Assembly (NCBI GenBank): GCA_020345705.1 | Contig: CP070766.1 | Coordinates: forward strand, 804,069-825,489 | Direction: 5' to 3' | From: Candidatus Zixiibacteriota bacterium | Lineage (GTDB): Bacteria > Zixibacteria > MSB-5A5 > GN15 > PGXB01 | DNA length: 21,421 bases | Shown: one piece after another, positions 1 through 7,949 of the stretch | How positions within the stretch are numbered: the stretch's first letter is position 1 | Layout: every line of letters begins with the position of its first letter | Translations under genes and position numbers: made by a program | Notes under the pieces: generated by a model | The model's database searches: none | Told to the model about the DNA's origin: nothing | The model's input: the letters and a program-made list of their open reading frames with translations, nothing else

Positions 1-336
1 AATGCCTCCGATCCCGGAGGCTATAATCACTCCGGCGCGATAGGGATCAACGCTTTTGGGATTCAGTCCGGAGTCATCAATGGCTATCTGGCTGGCGGCG
101 ATGGCGTATTGTTCAACCAGATCCAGGCGGCGTAACTCCTTTTTCTCGAAGAATCTGTCACCGTCGAAATCCTTCACTTCAGCGGCAATCCTGGTGGAGT
201 AATCGGAAACGTCAAAACGAGTGACCTTGCCTATCCCGCTCTTACCGTCGGCCAGATCCTGCCAGAATTTCTCAAGGTCACAGCCTAGCGGGGTGATTAC
301 CCCCATGCCGGTGACAACAGCTCTAATCCCCTGCAT
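1..336 (-). CDS. fabF: 3-oxoacyl-ACP synthase II, N-terminal part (cut by window edge)
   Basis: This is the first 112 codons of a beta-ketoacyl-ACP synthase, which condenses malonyl-ACP with a growing acyl-ACP in cytoplasmic type II fatty-acid synthesis. The translated start (MQGIRAVVTGMGVITPLG) is the typical FabF N-terminus, and it continues with the usual GKSGIG and RFD..DYSTRIAAEV segments and ends in the ASGIGG stretch. The catalytic Cys-His-His residues lie beyond the window and cannot be checked. It follows acpP by 23 bp, the common acpP-fabF pairing. The ATG is assigned from family similarity; the upstream GAGCAAG is only a weak ribosome site. FabB is the main alternative, but the position after acpP favours FabF. 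Confidence 0.93.
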   Translation of the reverse strand, partial: MQGIRAVVTGMGVITPLGCDLEKFWQDLADGKSGIGKVTRFDVSDYSTRIAAEVKDFDGDRFFEKKELRRLDLVEQYAIAASQIAIDDSGLNPKSVDPYRAGVIIASGIGGI

Positions 337-359
337 CAAGACTTGCTCAATCTATGAAT

Positions 360-599
360 TTAATTAGTATGCTCTTTTATATAATTGATGGCATCGCCGA
401 CCGAAGTGATCTTCTCAGCGTCCTCATCCGGAATCTCAATCGAGAATTCCTCTTCCAGAGCCATAACCAGTTCCATGGTATCCAGCGAGTCCGCACTCAA
501 GTCATCGATAAACTTAGCCGACTCGGTCACCTGGGTGCCATCAACACCTAACTGCTCAACGATGATCGACTTGACTTTCTGTACGATTTCCTCTGACAT
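360..599 (-). CDS. acpP: acyl carrier protein
   Basis: This is a 79-aa acidic acyl carrier protein that holds growing acyl chains on a phosphopantetheine arm during fatty-acid synthesis. The attachment site is the serine in the ADSLDTMELVM helix (Ser38 counted from the chosen start). The frame stays open 8 codons further upstream, but the ATG giving MSEEIVQKV is preferred because AAGGAG sits 9 bp before it and the product then has normal ACP length. It lies between fabG and fabF in the same direction and is probably co-transcribed. The family and site are unambiguous. Confidence 0.96.
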   Translation of the reverse strand: MSEEIVQKVKSIIVEQLGVDGTQVTESAKFIDDLSADSLDTMELVMALEEEFSIEIPDEDAEKITSVGDAINYIKEHTN

Positions 600-607
600 T
601 TGCTGTT

Positions 608-613
608 CTCCTT
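608..613 (-). promoter_or_regulatory. ribosome binding site of acpP
   Basis: AAGGAG on the minus strand lies 8 bases before the ATG at 599. It decides the acpP start in favour of MSEE over the longer in-frame reading. Confidence 0.75.
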
Positions 614-643
614 CATTTATCAATTAGAAAAATGATTCCAATT

Positions 644-1387
644 TTAATACATTAGAAGTCCGCCGTCAACCCCTATAACCTGACCGGTGATATAGCCGGC
701 CTCCTCGGAGGCCAGAAAAGCCACCAATCCCGCGACGTCATCCGGTGAGCCAAATCTTTTTATCGGCGTGCTTTGCATAAAGGCGTCCCGAACGGACTGC
801 GGAAGATTATGGGTCATTTCAGTTTCCAGGAATCCCGGGGCAATGGCGTTGACGGTTATGTTTCGCCCGGCCAGTTCCCGGGCCGCGGTCTTGGTCAACC
901 CGATCAAGCCGGCCTTACTGGCCGAGTAATTGGCCTGACCGATATTTCCCATCCGTCCGGCAACGGATGATATATTGATTATCCGACCCTGGCGCTGTTT
1001 GATCATGACTTTGGCCGCGGCCTGAATAACCAGAAAGGGACCCTTGAGATTGACAGCCAGAACCTTGTCCCACGACTCCTCCGACATCCTCAGCAGCAGG
1101 GCGTCCATGGTTATGCCGGCATTATTGACAACAATATCAACGGTCTCGAATTTTTCAACGACCTCGCTCATTAACTTCCTGACGTCATCGGGATTGGAAA
1201 CATCCGCCTTGATGGCGGCCGTGACGTAACCCTTGGCGGTGAATTCTCTGGCCGTTTCTTCGGCCGCGTCCACGAGGACGTCAGAAATCACTACCCTGGC
1301 GCCCATTGAGCCAAGCCGATCGGCGATTGTCTTGCCAATGCCTCGTGCCGACCCGGTTACGAGCGCCGTTTTACCTTTGAAATCCAT
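644..1387 (-). CDS. fabG: 3-oxoacyl-ACP reductase
   Basis: This is a 247-aa short-chain dehydrogenase that reduces 3-oxoacyl-ACP to 3-hydroxyacyl-ACP with NADPH in the cytoplasm. The nucleotide-binding motif TGSARGIG is at residues 11-18, NNAG at 88-91, the catalytic serine at about 141 in INISSVAG, and the YxxxK pair at Tyr154/Lys158 (YSASK). The C-terminus reads GQVIGVDGGLLMY, as in FabG. Length and motifs match FabG, and the setting (fabD just before, acpP just after) separates it from the many other SDR enzymes. The gap to fabD is only 6 bp, which supports one operon. Confidence 0.96.
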   Translation of the reverse strand: MDFKGKTALVTGSARGIGKTIADRLGSMGARVVISDVLVDAAEETAREFTAKGYVTAAIKADVSNPDDVRKLMSEVVEKFETVDIVVNNAGITMDALLLRMSEESWDKVLAVNLKGPFLVIQAAAKVMIKQRQGRIINISSVAGRMGNIGQANYSASKAGLIGLTKTAARELAGRNITVNAIAPGFLETEMTHNLPQSVRDAFMQSTPIKRFGSPDDVAGLVAFLASEEAGYITGQVIGVDGGLLMY

Positions 1388-1393
1388 TTCGAT

Positions 1394-2329
1394 CTATCCT
1401 GCAATGACAGCGTAGAATTTCTCGACGTCTTCCAGGGTATCCAGATTGAAAATCCGGGCCCCTCTGAGTTCCCGCTTGGCCAGCCCGGTCAATACCTTTC
1501 CGGGACCAACCTCAATGACAGTATCTACACCGGCCTCGGCGAAGCATTTCATCGTCTGGTACCACCGCACGGGTGAGGTTAACTGATCGATCAGAAGTCC
1601 CTTCAGCCGGAGCGGATCATATTCGGTTTCTGCCGTTACATTGGGAACAATGCCAATTGTGGGTTTCTCAAATTCGACCGAATTAAGGTACTCTCGCATA
1701 CCCTCTCTGGCCGGTTCCATCAATGGAGAATGAAACGCCCCTCCGACCTGAAGGATCATGGCCCTTTTGGCACCCATTTCGCTACAAAGACGACAGGCCT
1801 CTTCGATGGCCTCTGTGGTGCCGGAAATAACAACCTGATTGGCGGAGTTGAAGTTAGCAGGAACAACGACGCCCTTTGCGGATGCCGTTTTGCAGGCCTC
1901 GGCGATTTTTCCATCCTCCAGCCCCACTATCGCCGCCATGGTGCCCGGATTCTCGCGGCAGGCTTGTTCCATCAGGGATGACCTTTTCACAACCGCCCGG
2001 ATGGCATCCTCGAAACTCAAAACCCCCGCCAGCGCCAGCGAGCCATATTCCCCGAGTGAATGACCGGCCGTCAGCGCCACTTCGGGAACATTTTCCTTGA
2101 GAACGCTGAGGGCCGCCAGCGAGTGAAGCAGAATCGCGGGCTGGGTGAATCGTGTCTGTTTAAGTGTTTCTGCCGGACCGTCAAATGACAGGCAGCCGAT
2201 ATCCTCACCGATTTCTTTCGATGCCAGAGCATACAATTCTCTGACTTCCTTGCCGGCATCGTACAGGTCCTTGCCCATACCGACGTACTGAGACGCTTGT
2301 CCGGGAAAGACAATAGCAACCCTATCCAT
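1394..2329 (-). CDS. fabD: malonyl-CoA:ACP transacylase
   Basis: This 311-aa enzyme transfers malonyl from CoA to AcpP, supplying the extender unit. Residues 8-13 (FPGQAS) form the oxyanion region, the nucleophile elbow GHSLGEY carries Ser91, Arg116 is placed for the malonyl carboxylate, and His200 lies in GAFHSPLM. All the residues expected for an active enzyme are present. The start has a GGGAG site 5 bases upstream, directly after the fabH stop codon, and the 9-bp gap suggests translational coupling. The C-terminal GPGKVLTGLAKR is also typical of FabD. Confidence 0.96.
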   Translation of the reverse strand: MDRVAIVFPGQASQYVGMGKDLYDAGKEVRELYALASKEIGEDIGCLSFDGPAETLKQTRFTQPAILLHSLAALSVLKENVPEVALTAGHSLGEYGSLALAGVLSFEDAIRAVVKRSSLMEQACRENPGTMAAIVGLEDGKIAEACKTASAKGVVVPANFNSANQVVISGTTEAIEEACRLCSEMGAKRAMILQVGGAFHSPLMEPAREGMREYLNSVEFEKPTIGIVPNVTAETEYDPLRLKGLLIDQLTSPVRWYQTMKCFAEAGVDTVIEVGPGKVLTGLAKRELRGARIFNLDTLEDVEKFYAVIAG

Positions 2330-2338
2330 TAAGACTCC

Positions 2339-3325
2339 CTACCATTTGATCAGGGCTGAAGCCCAGGTCAGGCCACCGCCAAATGCAGTCATCAATATGA
2401 TGTCATCCCGCTTCACGCGGCCGCTCTTGATCACCTCATCCAGGGCGATTGGCACAGACGCCGATGATGTATTACCGACTTTATCGATATTCAGATAGAC
2501 CTTTTCCATCGAGATAGCCAGCCGTTTGGCCGTTGACTGAATGATGCGTATGTTCGCCTGATGCGGCACCATCAATGTGACATCGGCGGGCGTCAGACCG
2601 GCCTCCTTGATGACCTTTTCCGAGGCTTCGACCATCTGACGGACGGCATGCTTGAACACCTCACTGCCGTTCATCTCTAAATAGACCCGACCCTGTCCGT
2701 TCAGGCTTTGAAGGGGCCTTTCCGTTCCACCGTCGGGGATCCAGAGCAGTTCGCCATATCGGCCGTCAGATTTCAAGAACGTCGAAATAATGCCCCGCTC
2801 TTCATCGGAGGCTACCACAACGGCCGCACCGGCACCGTCGCCGAAAAGCACACAGGTGTTCCGGTCAGTATAATCAGTGATCGATGACAGTTTCTCCACG
2901 CCGATAACCATAACTCTTTTGAACTGACCGGCTTTTATGTAGGCATCGGCGGTCGCCAGGCCATGCAGGAATCCGGCGCAGGCGGCCACTATATCCATTG
3001 CCGCGGCATTGACCATCCCAAGCTTTTTTTGCACCATGCAGGCTTGAGAGGGTAGCCTGAAATCGGGTGTCACCGTTCCGACCAGGAGCAGGTCAATGTC
3101 TTCCGGCTTAAGCCCGGACGATTCCAAAGCTCTTTGCGCGGCGGCCACCGCCATGTCGGAAGCGGCTTCATTCTCACCGCAAATTCTTCGCTCCTTAATC
3201 CCGGTTCTGGATGTTATCCACTCGTCGGAAGTTTCGACAAGCTTCTCGAGATCAGAGTTGGTTAGACGTCGGGATGGGACGTATGACCCCACTCCCGCGA
3301 TTTTCCCGTTTATTTTCCTGTCCAT
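2339..3325 (-). CDS. fabH: 3-oxoacyl-ACP synthase III
   Basis: This 328-aa condensing enzyme starts fatty-acid synthesis from acyl-CoA and malonyl-ACP. The catalytic triad is visible: Cys116 in VAACAGF, His255 in VPHQAN and Asn285 in GNTSSAS, with the C-terminal FGGGLTW. The open frame extends about 180 bases upstream, but that part reads through plsX in another frame and is not FabH-like. MDRKINGKIAGVGSYVP matches the family start. Two other ATGs 12 and 18 bases upstream cannot be excluded; the one at 3343 has GGAAGAG 10 bases before it. The first 74 bases overlap the end of plsX. Confidence 0.95.
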   Translation of the reverse strand: MDRKINGKIAGVGSYVPSRRLTNSDLEKLVETSDEWITSRTGIKERRICGENEAASDMAVAAAQRALESSGLKPEDIDLLLVGTVTPDFRLPSQACMVQKKLGMVNAAAMDIVAACAGFLHGLATADAYIKAGQFKRVMVIGVEKLSSITDYTDRNTCVLFGDGAGAAVVVASDEERGIISTFLKSDGRYGELLWIPDGGTERPLQSLNGQGRVYLEMNGSEVFKHAVRQMVEASEKVIKEAGLTPADVTLMVPHQANIRIIQSTAKRLAISMEKVYLNIDKVGNTSSASVPIALDEVIKSGRVKRDDIILMTAFGGGLTWASALIKW

Positions 3326-4358
3326 TCTTAATTCCATTATCATTGGTCGCCATCTCTTCCCGAATGTTGTCTCCGATTCGATGGCGGACCATTTCGGCGG
3401 CCGTGATGACCGCGTTCTTGATTGCTTTGGGAGATGATGTCCCATGACACACGATACAAACACCGCCAATGCCCAAAAGAGGTGCACCGCCGTACTCGGA
3501 ATAGTCAAAGGTCATTCTTAAACGGCGCAGGAACGGTTTCATAAGGGCCGCTCCGACTCGGGAAAATATGTTGGTCTGTACCTGATGCCTGATCTTGGTG
3601 GTCAGAAAGCCTTCCACCGACTCAGCAAACTTCAGCAGGGCATTTCCCACAAAGCCGTCGGCAACAACCACATCCGCCCTGCCCGTCAGGATGTCGCGGC
3701 CTTCAACATTTCCGATGAAGTTTAAGGCCGATTTCTTGAACAGGTCCCAGGTCTGGACAATCTGTTCGTTTCCCTTGCTTTTTTCTTCCCCGATTGAAAG
3801 CAGGCCGACACGCGGGGAAGTTCGTCCGGTCATCAGTGACGCATATATCGACCCCATAATCCCAAACTGATAAAGCTGGAACGGCTTGCAGTCAACATTT
3901 GCGCCCACGTCAAGAGCCAGGGTCGGCTGGCCGTGGACGGTGGGAAACAGGGCCGCGATGGCCGGTCGGCTGACGCCTTCGATTTTCCCCAGCGTCATAA
4001 CCGAGGAGGCCATGACGGCGCCGGTATTGCCGGCCGATACAAAAGCGTCGGCTCTCCCCTCTTTCTGCATCGCCAGTCCAACGGCAATGGACGATTTCTT
4101 CTTGCGAATACCCTCGGTCGGGGTTTCGCTCATGGCAACAGCGTAGGCTGCCTCCTCGATATCTATATTCTCGGGCAGCTCTCTGTGGGCGTCGGTAAAA
4201 TCGCTGATAACCTCGCGTTTACCAACAAACACCAGTCTCAGACGCTTGCCCAGTTCTCGTGCCGCCTCGAAACCGCCGGCCATAATGGACTCGGGGCTCA
4301 CGTCTGCGCCCATGACATCAAGGGCCACCGTTATGGCTTTCACCGGATTATTACGCAT
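3252..4358 (-). CDS. plsX: phosphate acyltransferase PlsX
   Basis: This 368-aa protein converts acyl-ACP to acyl-phosphate, the donor for glycerol-3-phosphate acylation by PlsY, and links fatty-acid synthesis to phospholipid synthesis at the membrane face. Family blocks seen in order are ALDVMGADVSPE near the N-terminus, SAGNTGAVMA, LDVGANVDCKP, VADGFVGNALLKF and LLGIGGVCIVCHG. It sits in the classic rpmF-plsX-fabH-fabD order. It is longer than usual (about 330-345 aa) because of a polar tail of roughly 30 residues that runs into fabH in a different frame. AAGG seven bases before the ATG is a plausible ribosome site. Confidence 0.95.
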   Translation of the reverse strand: MRNNPVKAITVALDVMGADVSPESIMAGGFEAARELGKRLRLVFVGKREVISDFTDAHRELPENIDIEEAAYAVAMSETPTEGIRKKKSSIAVGLAMQKEGRADAFVSAGNTGAVMASSVMTLGKIEGVSRPAIAALFPTVHGQPTLALDVGANVDCKPFQLYQFGIMGSIYASLMTGRTSPRVGLLSIGEEKSKGNEQIVQTWDLFKKSALNFIGNVEGRDILTGRADVVVADGFVGNALLKFAESVEGFLTTKIRHQVQTNIFSRVGAALMKPFLRRLRMTFDYSEYGGAPLLGIGGVCIVCHGTSSPKAIKNAVITAAEMVRHRIGDNIREEMATNDNGIKNGQENKRENRGSGVIRPIPTSNQL

Positions 4359-4384
4359 GCTTCAGCCTTGAGCCATCAGCCCGA

Positions 4385-4567
4385 TCAAGCTTCCCTTGGC
4401 GTTGTGATCATTTCCCCCTTGTAGTAGCCACATTGAGGGCAGATATGATGCGGAAGTTTCGGCTGGTGGCAATGAGAACACTCAACAACGTTAGGAGCGG
4501 CTAACTTCCAGTGCGTTCGTCGCTTCCGACCCCGTGTTCGCGAATGTCTTCTTTTCGGAAGTGCCAT
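4385..4567 (-). CDS. rpmF: 50S ribosomal protein bL32
   Basis: This 60-aa basic ribosomal protein begins MALPKRRHSRTRGRKRR, the usual bL32 start. It keeps a zinc-ribbon arrangement with Cys30/Cys33 and Cys43/Cys46, so it is the zinc-binding (C+) form. GAGG eight bases before the ATG supports the start. It lies 26 bp after the DUF177 gene and 26 bp before plsX, a conserved bacterial arrangement joining ribosome and lipid genes. Confidence 0.97.
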   Translation of the reverse strand: MALPKRRHSRTRGRKRRTHWKLAAPNVVECSHCHQPKLPHHICPQCGYYKGEMITTPREA

Positions 4568-4593
4568 ATTATCACCCTCTAGAGAAAAACAGT

Positions 4594-5103
4594 TTATTCC
4601 ATCAGGTCGCTAAGACCTTCCCACCTATCATCTATTTCTTCTGTCTTGCACGTGCACGTCTCTTCATTCAGATTCACGCCGCAGCTGGGGCATAATCCCC
4701 TGCATTCAGGACTGCACAGCGGTTTGAGCGGAATCGACAAAATCAGAGTCTGCCTGATCAATTCATTCATTTCCACGACCGGTTCGCCCGATCTCACATG
4801 GACTATTTCAGCCCGTGTATCAGTCGCCATAACCGCTTCGCCTTCATCGGTTTTCACGATGAAGGTTAAGTCGCCGGAGAGTTCCGAGTCAAACATCTCC
4901 AGACAGCGGGAGCATTCCTCTTCAACCGAAACCGCAACATAACCCTGACAGTAATACTCTTCCACCACCTTCTGAATCGTCATTCTCACACTCATCAGAT
5001 CGCGAAATGAAACGCCTTCAATTCCGAAGTCCGCGCTGTCAGCCTCGAAATCAAGCGATACTTCGGCCGGAAAGGCGTCAAACTCTCGCAGATCCAGATT
5101 CAT
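4594..5103 (-). CDS. DUF177/YceD family protein
   Basis: This is an approximately 169-aa acidic protein of the YceD/DUF177 family, nearly always encoded just before rpmF; in bacteria and plastids the family is associated with 23S rRNA processing or accumulation. The first Cys pair is in EECSRCLEMFD, and the C-terminal half carries CSPECRGLCPSCGVNLN and CTC, a probable zinc-binding cluster. The ATG giving MNLDLREF is chosen because it resembles the family start. An in-frame GTG 27 bases upstream lies inside a candidate promoter and has no ribosome site. Function is inferred from family and context. Confidence 0.85.
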   Translation of the reverse strand: MNLDLREFDAFPAEVSLDFEADSADFGIEGVSFRDLMSVRMTIQKVVEEYYCQGYVAVSVEEECSRCLEMFDSELSGDLTFIVKTDEGEAVMATDTRAEIVHVRSGEPVVEMNELIRQTLILSIPLKPLCSPECRGLCPSCGVNLNEETCTCKTEEIDDRWEGLSDLME

Positions 5104-5111
5104 AATCTTAG

Positions 5112-5140
5112 AGATTACGCTATATGGCACCTAAAGTCAA
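5112..5140 (-). promoter_or_regulatory. candidate sigma70-type promoter before DUF177-rpmF-plsX-fab
   Basis: On the minus strand TTGACT (5135-5140) is followed after 17 bp by TAATCT (5112-5117). The -35 matches consensus at 5 of 6 positions, the -10 at only 3 of 6. The gap after atpC is the natural place for a promoter of the lipid block. Transcription would start just 1-3 bases before the ATG, implying a leaderless or nearly leaderless message. This is a pattern match only. Confidence 0.35.
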
Positions 5141-5209
5141 GCCAAAAAGTATTCTATATGGATAGAGTAACAACCTGAGGAGGACTTGGTTCCCGAAATT
5201 TCGAGCGAC

Positions 5210-5614
5210 TTATTCTTCCTTAGATTCAATCAGTCGAATCCGATTCCGGGCACGGGCCAAGGCCCGCTGCGCCCGCGGCATATCTATATTGCCGGCCAGA
5301 TCGGCCAGCCTCTCCTTGGCGCGTTTCAGGGCGGCGCGGGCTCGTTCCAGGTCGATATCCGAGATGAATTCCACCGAATCGGCCAACAGCGTGGCATGGT
5401 TGGACGACACTTCGAAGAAACCGTACGATACCCCCAACTCCAGCTCCTGGTGTGATTTGTCCTTAATCGTTACCTTGCCGGGGATAATTCCGGTAATAAG
5501 CGGCGCATGATCGGTAAGTACCCCCAGATAACCCTCGCTACCGGGGACAATCAGCGAAGCCACTTCACCCTCGTAAAATATCTTCTCCGGAGTAACAATG
5601 GTAAGGTCAAACAT
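5210..5614 (-). CDS. atpC: F1Fo ATP synthase subunit epsilon
   Basis: This 134-aa subunit belongs to the central stalk of ATP synthase, couples gamma to the c ring and can inhibit ATP hydrolysis. The N-terminal beta-barrel domain (MFDLTIVTPEKIFYEGE, then VPGSEGYLGVLTDHAPLI) is typical. The C-terminal helical domain begins near residue 87 (DLERARAALKRAKERL) and is complete, so the inhibitory hairpin is retained. It is the last gene of the atp operon, 13 bp after atpD. The ribosome site is weak, consistent with coupling to atpD translation. Confidence 0.95.
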   Translation of the reverse strand: MFDLTIVTPEKIFYEGEVASLIVPGSEGYLGVLTDHAPLITGIIPGKVTIKDKSHQELELGVSYGFFEVSSNHATLLADSVEFISDIDLERARAALKRAKERLADLAGNIDMPRAQRALARARNRIRLIESKEE

Positions 5615-5627
5615 ATTTCAGCCGCCG

Positions 5628-7031
5628 TCACTTCATCTTCTCGTAATTTTCCATGACCTCGTCAAGACCGCCGACCATGTAGAAGGCCTGTTCGGGAATA
5701 TCATCCAGCTCGCCTTCAATCAGGCGCTTGAAGCCCTTGATGGTATCCTCGAGCCTGACGTACCTTCCCTTCTTGCCGGTAAACACTTCCGCCACAAAGA
5801 AGGGCTGGGAGAAGAATTTCTGGACTTTGCGCGCCCGACTGACGATCAGCTTGTCGTCTTCGGAAAGCTCATCAATCCCGAGAATGGCGATAATATCCTG
5901 AAGGTCTTTGTATCTCTGAAGGACCTGCTGGACTCTTCGCGCAACGGAGTAATGCTCTTCGCCGACAATGTGCGGATCGAGGATACGGGAGGTCGAGTCA
6001 AGCGGGTCAACGGCGGGATAAATTCCCAGCTCGACGATCTGCCGTGAGAGTACGGAAGTCGCGTCAAGATGTGAGAACGTGGTGGCCGGGGCGGGGTCGG
6101 TCAGATCATCGGCCGGAACATAAATCGCCTGCACCGAGGTAATCGACCCGGCTTGGGTAGAGGTAATTCTCTCCTGCAGAGCACCCATCTCCGTCCCCAG
6201 CGTCGGCTGATAGCCGACCGCCGAAGGCATCCGGCCGAGCAACGCCGATACTTCAGAGCCGGCCTGCACAAATCGGAAGATATTGTCAATGAATATCAGA
6301 ACGTCCTGATGTTCGACGTCCCGGAAGTACTCGGCCATCGTCAGACCGGACAGGCCGACCCGCAGCCTGGCTCCGGGAGGCTCCTGCATCTGCCCGAAGA
6401 CCATAACGGTTTTGGCGATGACACCCGATTCCTTCATTTCCAGCCATAGATCGTTACCTTCACGCGTGCGCTCGCCTACCCCGCAAAAAACCGAGGTACC
6501 ACCGTGCTCGGTGGCCACGGCGCGAATCAGCTCCTGGATGAGAACTGTTTTGCCGACTCCGGCGCCACCGAAGAGACCAACCTTTCCGCCCTTGGGGTAC
6601 GGTTCGAGCAGATCGACAACCTTGATGCCGGTTTCCAGAATCTCGGTAGACGTATCCTGCTGCTCAAAAGTTGGGGTCGGACGATGAATCGGACTGCGCT
6701 CCACGTCCTTCGGAACATCACCGAGATCATCAATCGGCTGTCCGAGAAGGTTGAAAACGCGGCCCAGTGTTATCGGGCCAACCGGCACGGAAATCGGTCC
6801 ACCGGTATCGATTGCCGGCATACCGCGGACCAAACCGTCGGTTGATGCCAGCGAAACGCATCGCACGAGATTGTCACCAATGTGCATGGAAGCCTCGACC
6901 GTCAGGTCGAGGTTTTTTTCTTTATCCACGATTTTGATGGCGTTAAGAATCTCAGGCAGATTATCAGAATCAAACTCACAGTCCACGGTCGCACCGATAA
7001 CCTGCACCACCTTTCCGATATTTTCAGCCAT
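5628..7031 (-). CDS. atpD: F1Fo ATP synthase subunit beta
   Basis: This 467-aa subunit carries the catalytic nucleotide sites of F1. The P-loop GGAGVGKT is at residues 155-162, GERTREGND follows at 186-194 with the catalytic glutamate, and the Walker B region contains LIFIDNIFRF. The DELSEED-type segment is present as IDELSEDDKL, the lever contacting gamma. Length is normal for bacterial beta. GGAG lies 9 bases before the ATG. A 42-bp gap separates it from atpG. Confidence 0.98.
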   Translation of the reverse strand: MAENIGKVVQVIGATVDCEFDSDNLPEILNAIKIVDKEKNLDLTVEASMHIGDNLVRCVSLASTDGLVRGMPAIDTGGPISVPVGPITLGRVFNLLGQPIDDLGDVPKDVERSPIHRPTPTFEQQDTSTEILETGIKVVDLLEPYPKGGKVGLFGGAGVGKTVLIQELIRAVATEHGGTSVFCGVGERTREGNDLWLEMKESGVIAKTVMVFGQMQEPPGARLRVGLSGLTMAEYFRDVEHQDVLIFIDNIFRFVQAGSEVSALLGRMPSAVGYQPTLGTEMGALQERITSTQAGSITSVQAIYVPADDLTDPAPATTFSHLDATSVLSRQIVELGIYPAVDPLDSTSRILDPHIVGEEHYSVARRVQQVLQRYKDLQDIIAILGIDELSEDDKLIVSRARKVQKFFSQPFFVAEVFTGKKGRYVRLEDTIKGFKRLIEGELDDIPEQAFYMVGGLDEVMENYEKMK

Positions 7032-7073
7032 TTAATTTCGCTCCGTTTATAACAAAACCTTTTTTTTCAAGAA

Positions 7074-7940
7074 TCAAGCCTGCAAAGCCTCCGCGCCGCC
7101 GACAATGTCGAGCAGCTCCTTGGTAATAGCCGCCTGCCGCGCCTTGTTGTACTGCAAAGTCAGGCTATCGATCATTTCGCCGGCGTTTTTGGTCGCAGCA
7201 CCCATGGCAATCATTCTCGTGCCGTGCTCCGAGGCAAACGATTCGGCCAGCGCCGTCACCATCTTGGTCAGGGCGTAGCGCGGCATCAAGTCGGCAAAGA
7301 TCGCCTCCGGAGACGGTTCAAAGATGTATTCCAGATGTTGTGTCTTACGTTCATCGACGACCGGCCGCTCAACCGGCAGATAAGGCGCCCCGACCATTCT
7401 GTACCTGGTGGTCGAGATGAACTGAGTGTAAATCAATGTAATCTCATCGGTTTCACCGGTCAGGAACCTCCCGGTCAGCAGATTGACGACGTCCTGGGCT
7501 TTATTGTAGTCGAGATTCCCTTTCCAGTCCTCAAAAAGCCGGACTATCTCCCACTCCCTTTTCTTATAGTAATCGAACCCTTTCTTGCCGATTAAAACCA
7601 GTTCCGTCTTTGCCGGTTCTTTGCCTTCCAGCCAGGCTTCCGCCCTGCCAATAAGATTCGAGTTGAATGACCCGCACAGTCCTCGGTCAGAAGTAATCAA
7701 AACCAGGGTCTGCTTTTTCACATCCCTCTTTTCAAAGAAAGGATGGATAAGCTCGCCGGTCGCCGCCGCCGAGAGCGATACCAGGATGTGGTCCAGCTTT
7801 TCGGAGTAAGGCCGCACCTCCAGTACCTTCATCTGGGCCTTGCGCAGTTTGGCCGCAGCGACCATCTCCATCGCCTTGGTGATCTGGCGCGTTGAAATGA
7901 CCGATCGAATTCTCTTTTTAACCTGACGCAGTGTCGGCAT
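7074..7940 (-). CDS. atpG: F1Fo ATP synthase subunit gamma
   Basis: This 288-aa protein forms the rotating central shaft. Both conserved ends are present: the N-terminal RQVKKRIRSVISTRQITKAM helix and the C-terminal NAGEMIDSLTLQYNKARQA, which together make the coiled coil inside the alpha3beta3 ring. The central SDRGLCGSFN segment is also typical. No redox-control cysteine insertion is seen. It follows atpA by 9 bp in the standard operon order. Confidence 0.97.
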   Translation of the reverse strand: MPTLRQVKKRIRSVISTRQITKAMEMVAAAKLRKAQMKVLEVRPYSEKLDHILVSLSAAATGELIHPFFEKRDVKKQTLVLITSDRGLCGSFNSNLIGRAEAWLEGKEPAKTELVLIGKKGFDYYKKREWEIVRLFEDWKGNLDYNKAQDVVNLLTGRFLTGETDEITLIYTQFISTTRYRMVGAPYLPVERPVVDERKTQHLEYIFEPSPEAIFADLMPRYALTKMVTALAESFASEHGTRMIAMGAATKNAGEMIDSLTLQYNKARQAAITKELLDIVGGAEALQA

Positions 7941-7949
7941 AAGCTATGC

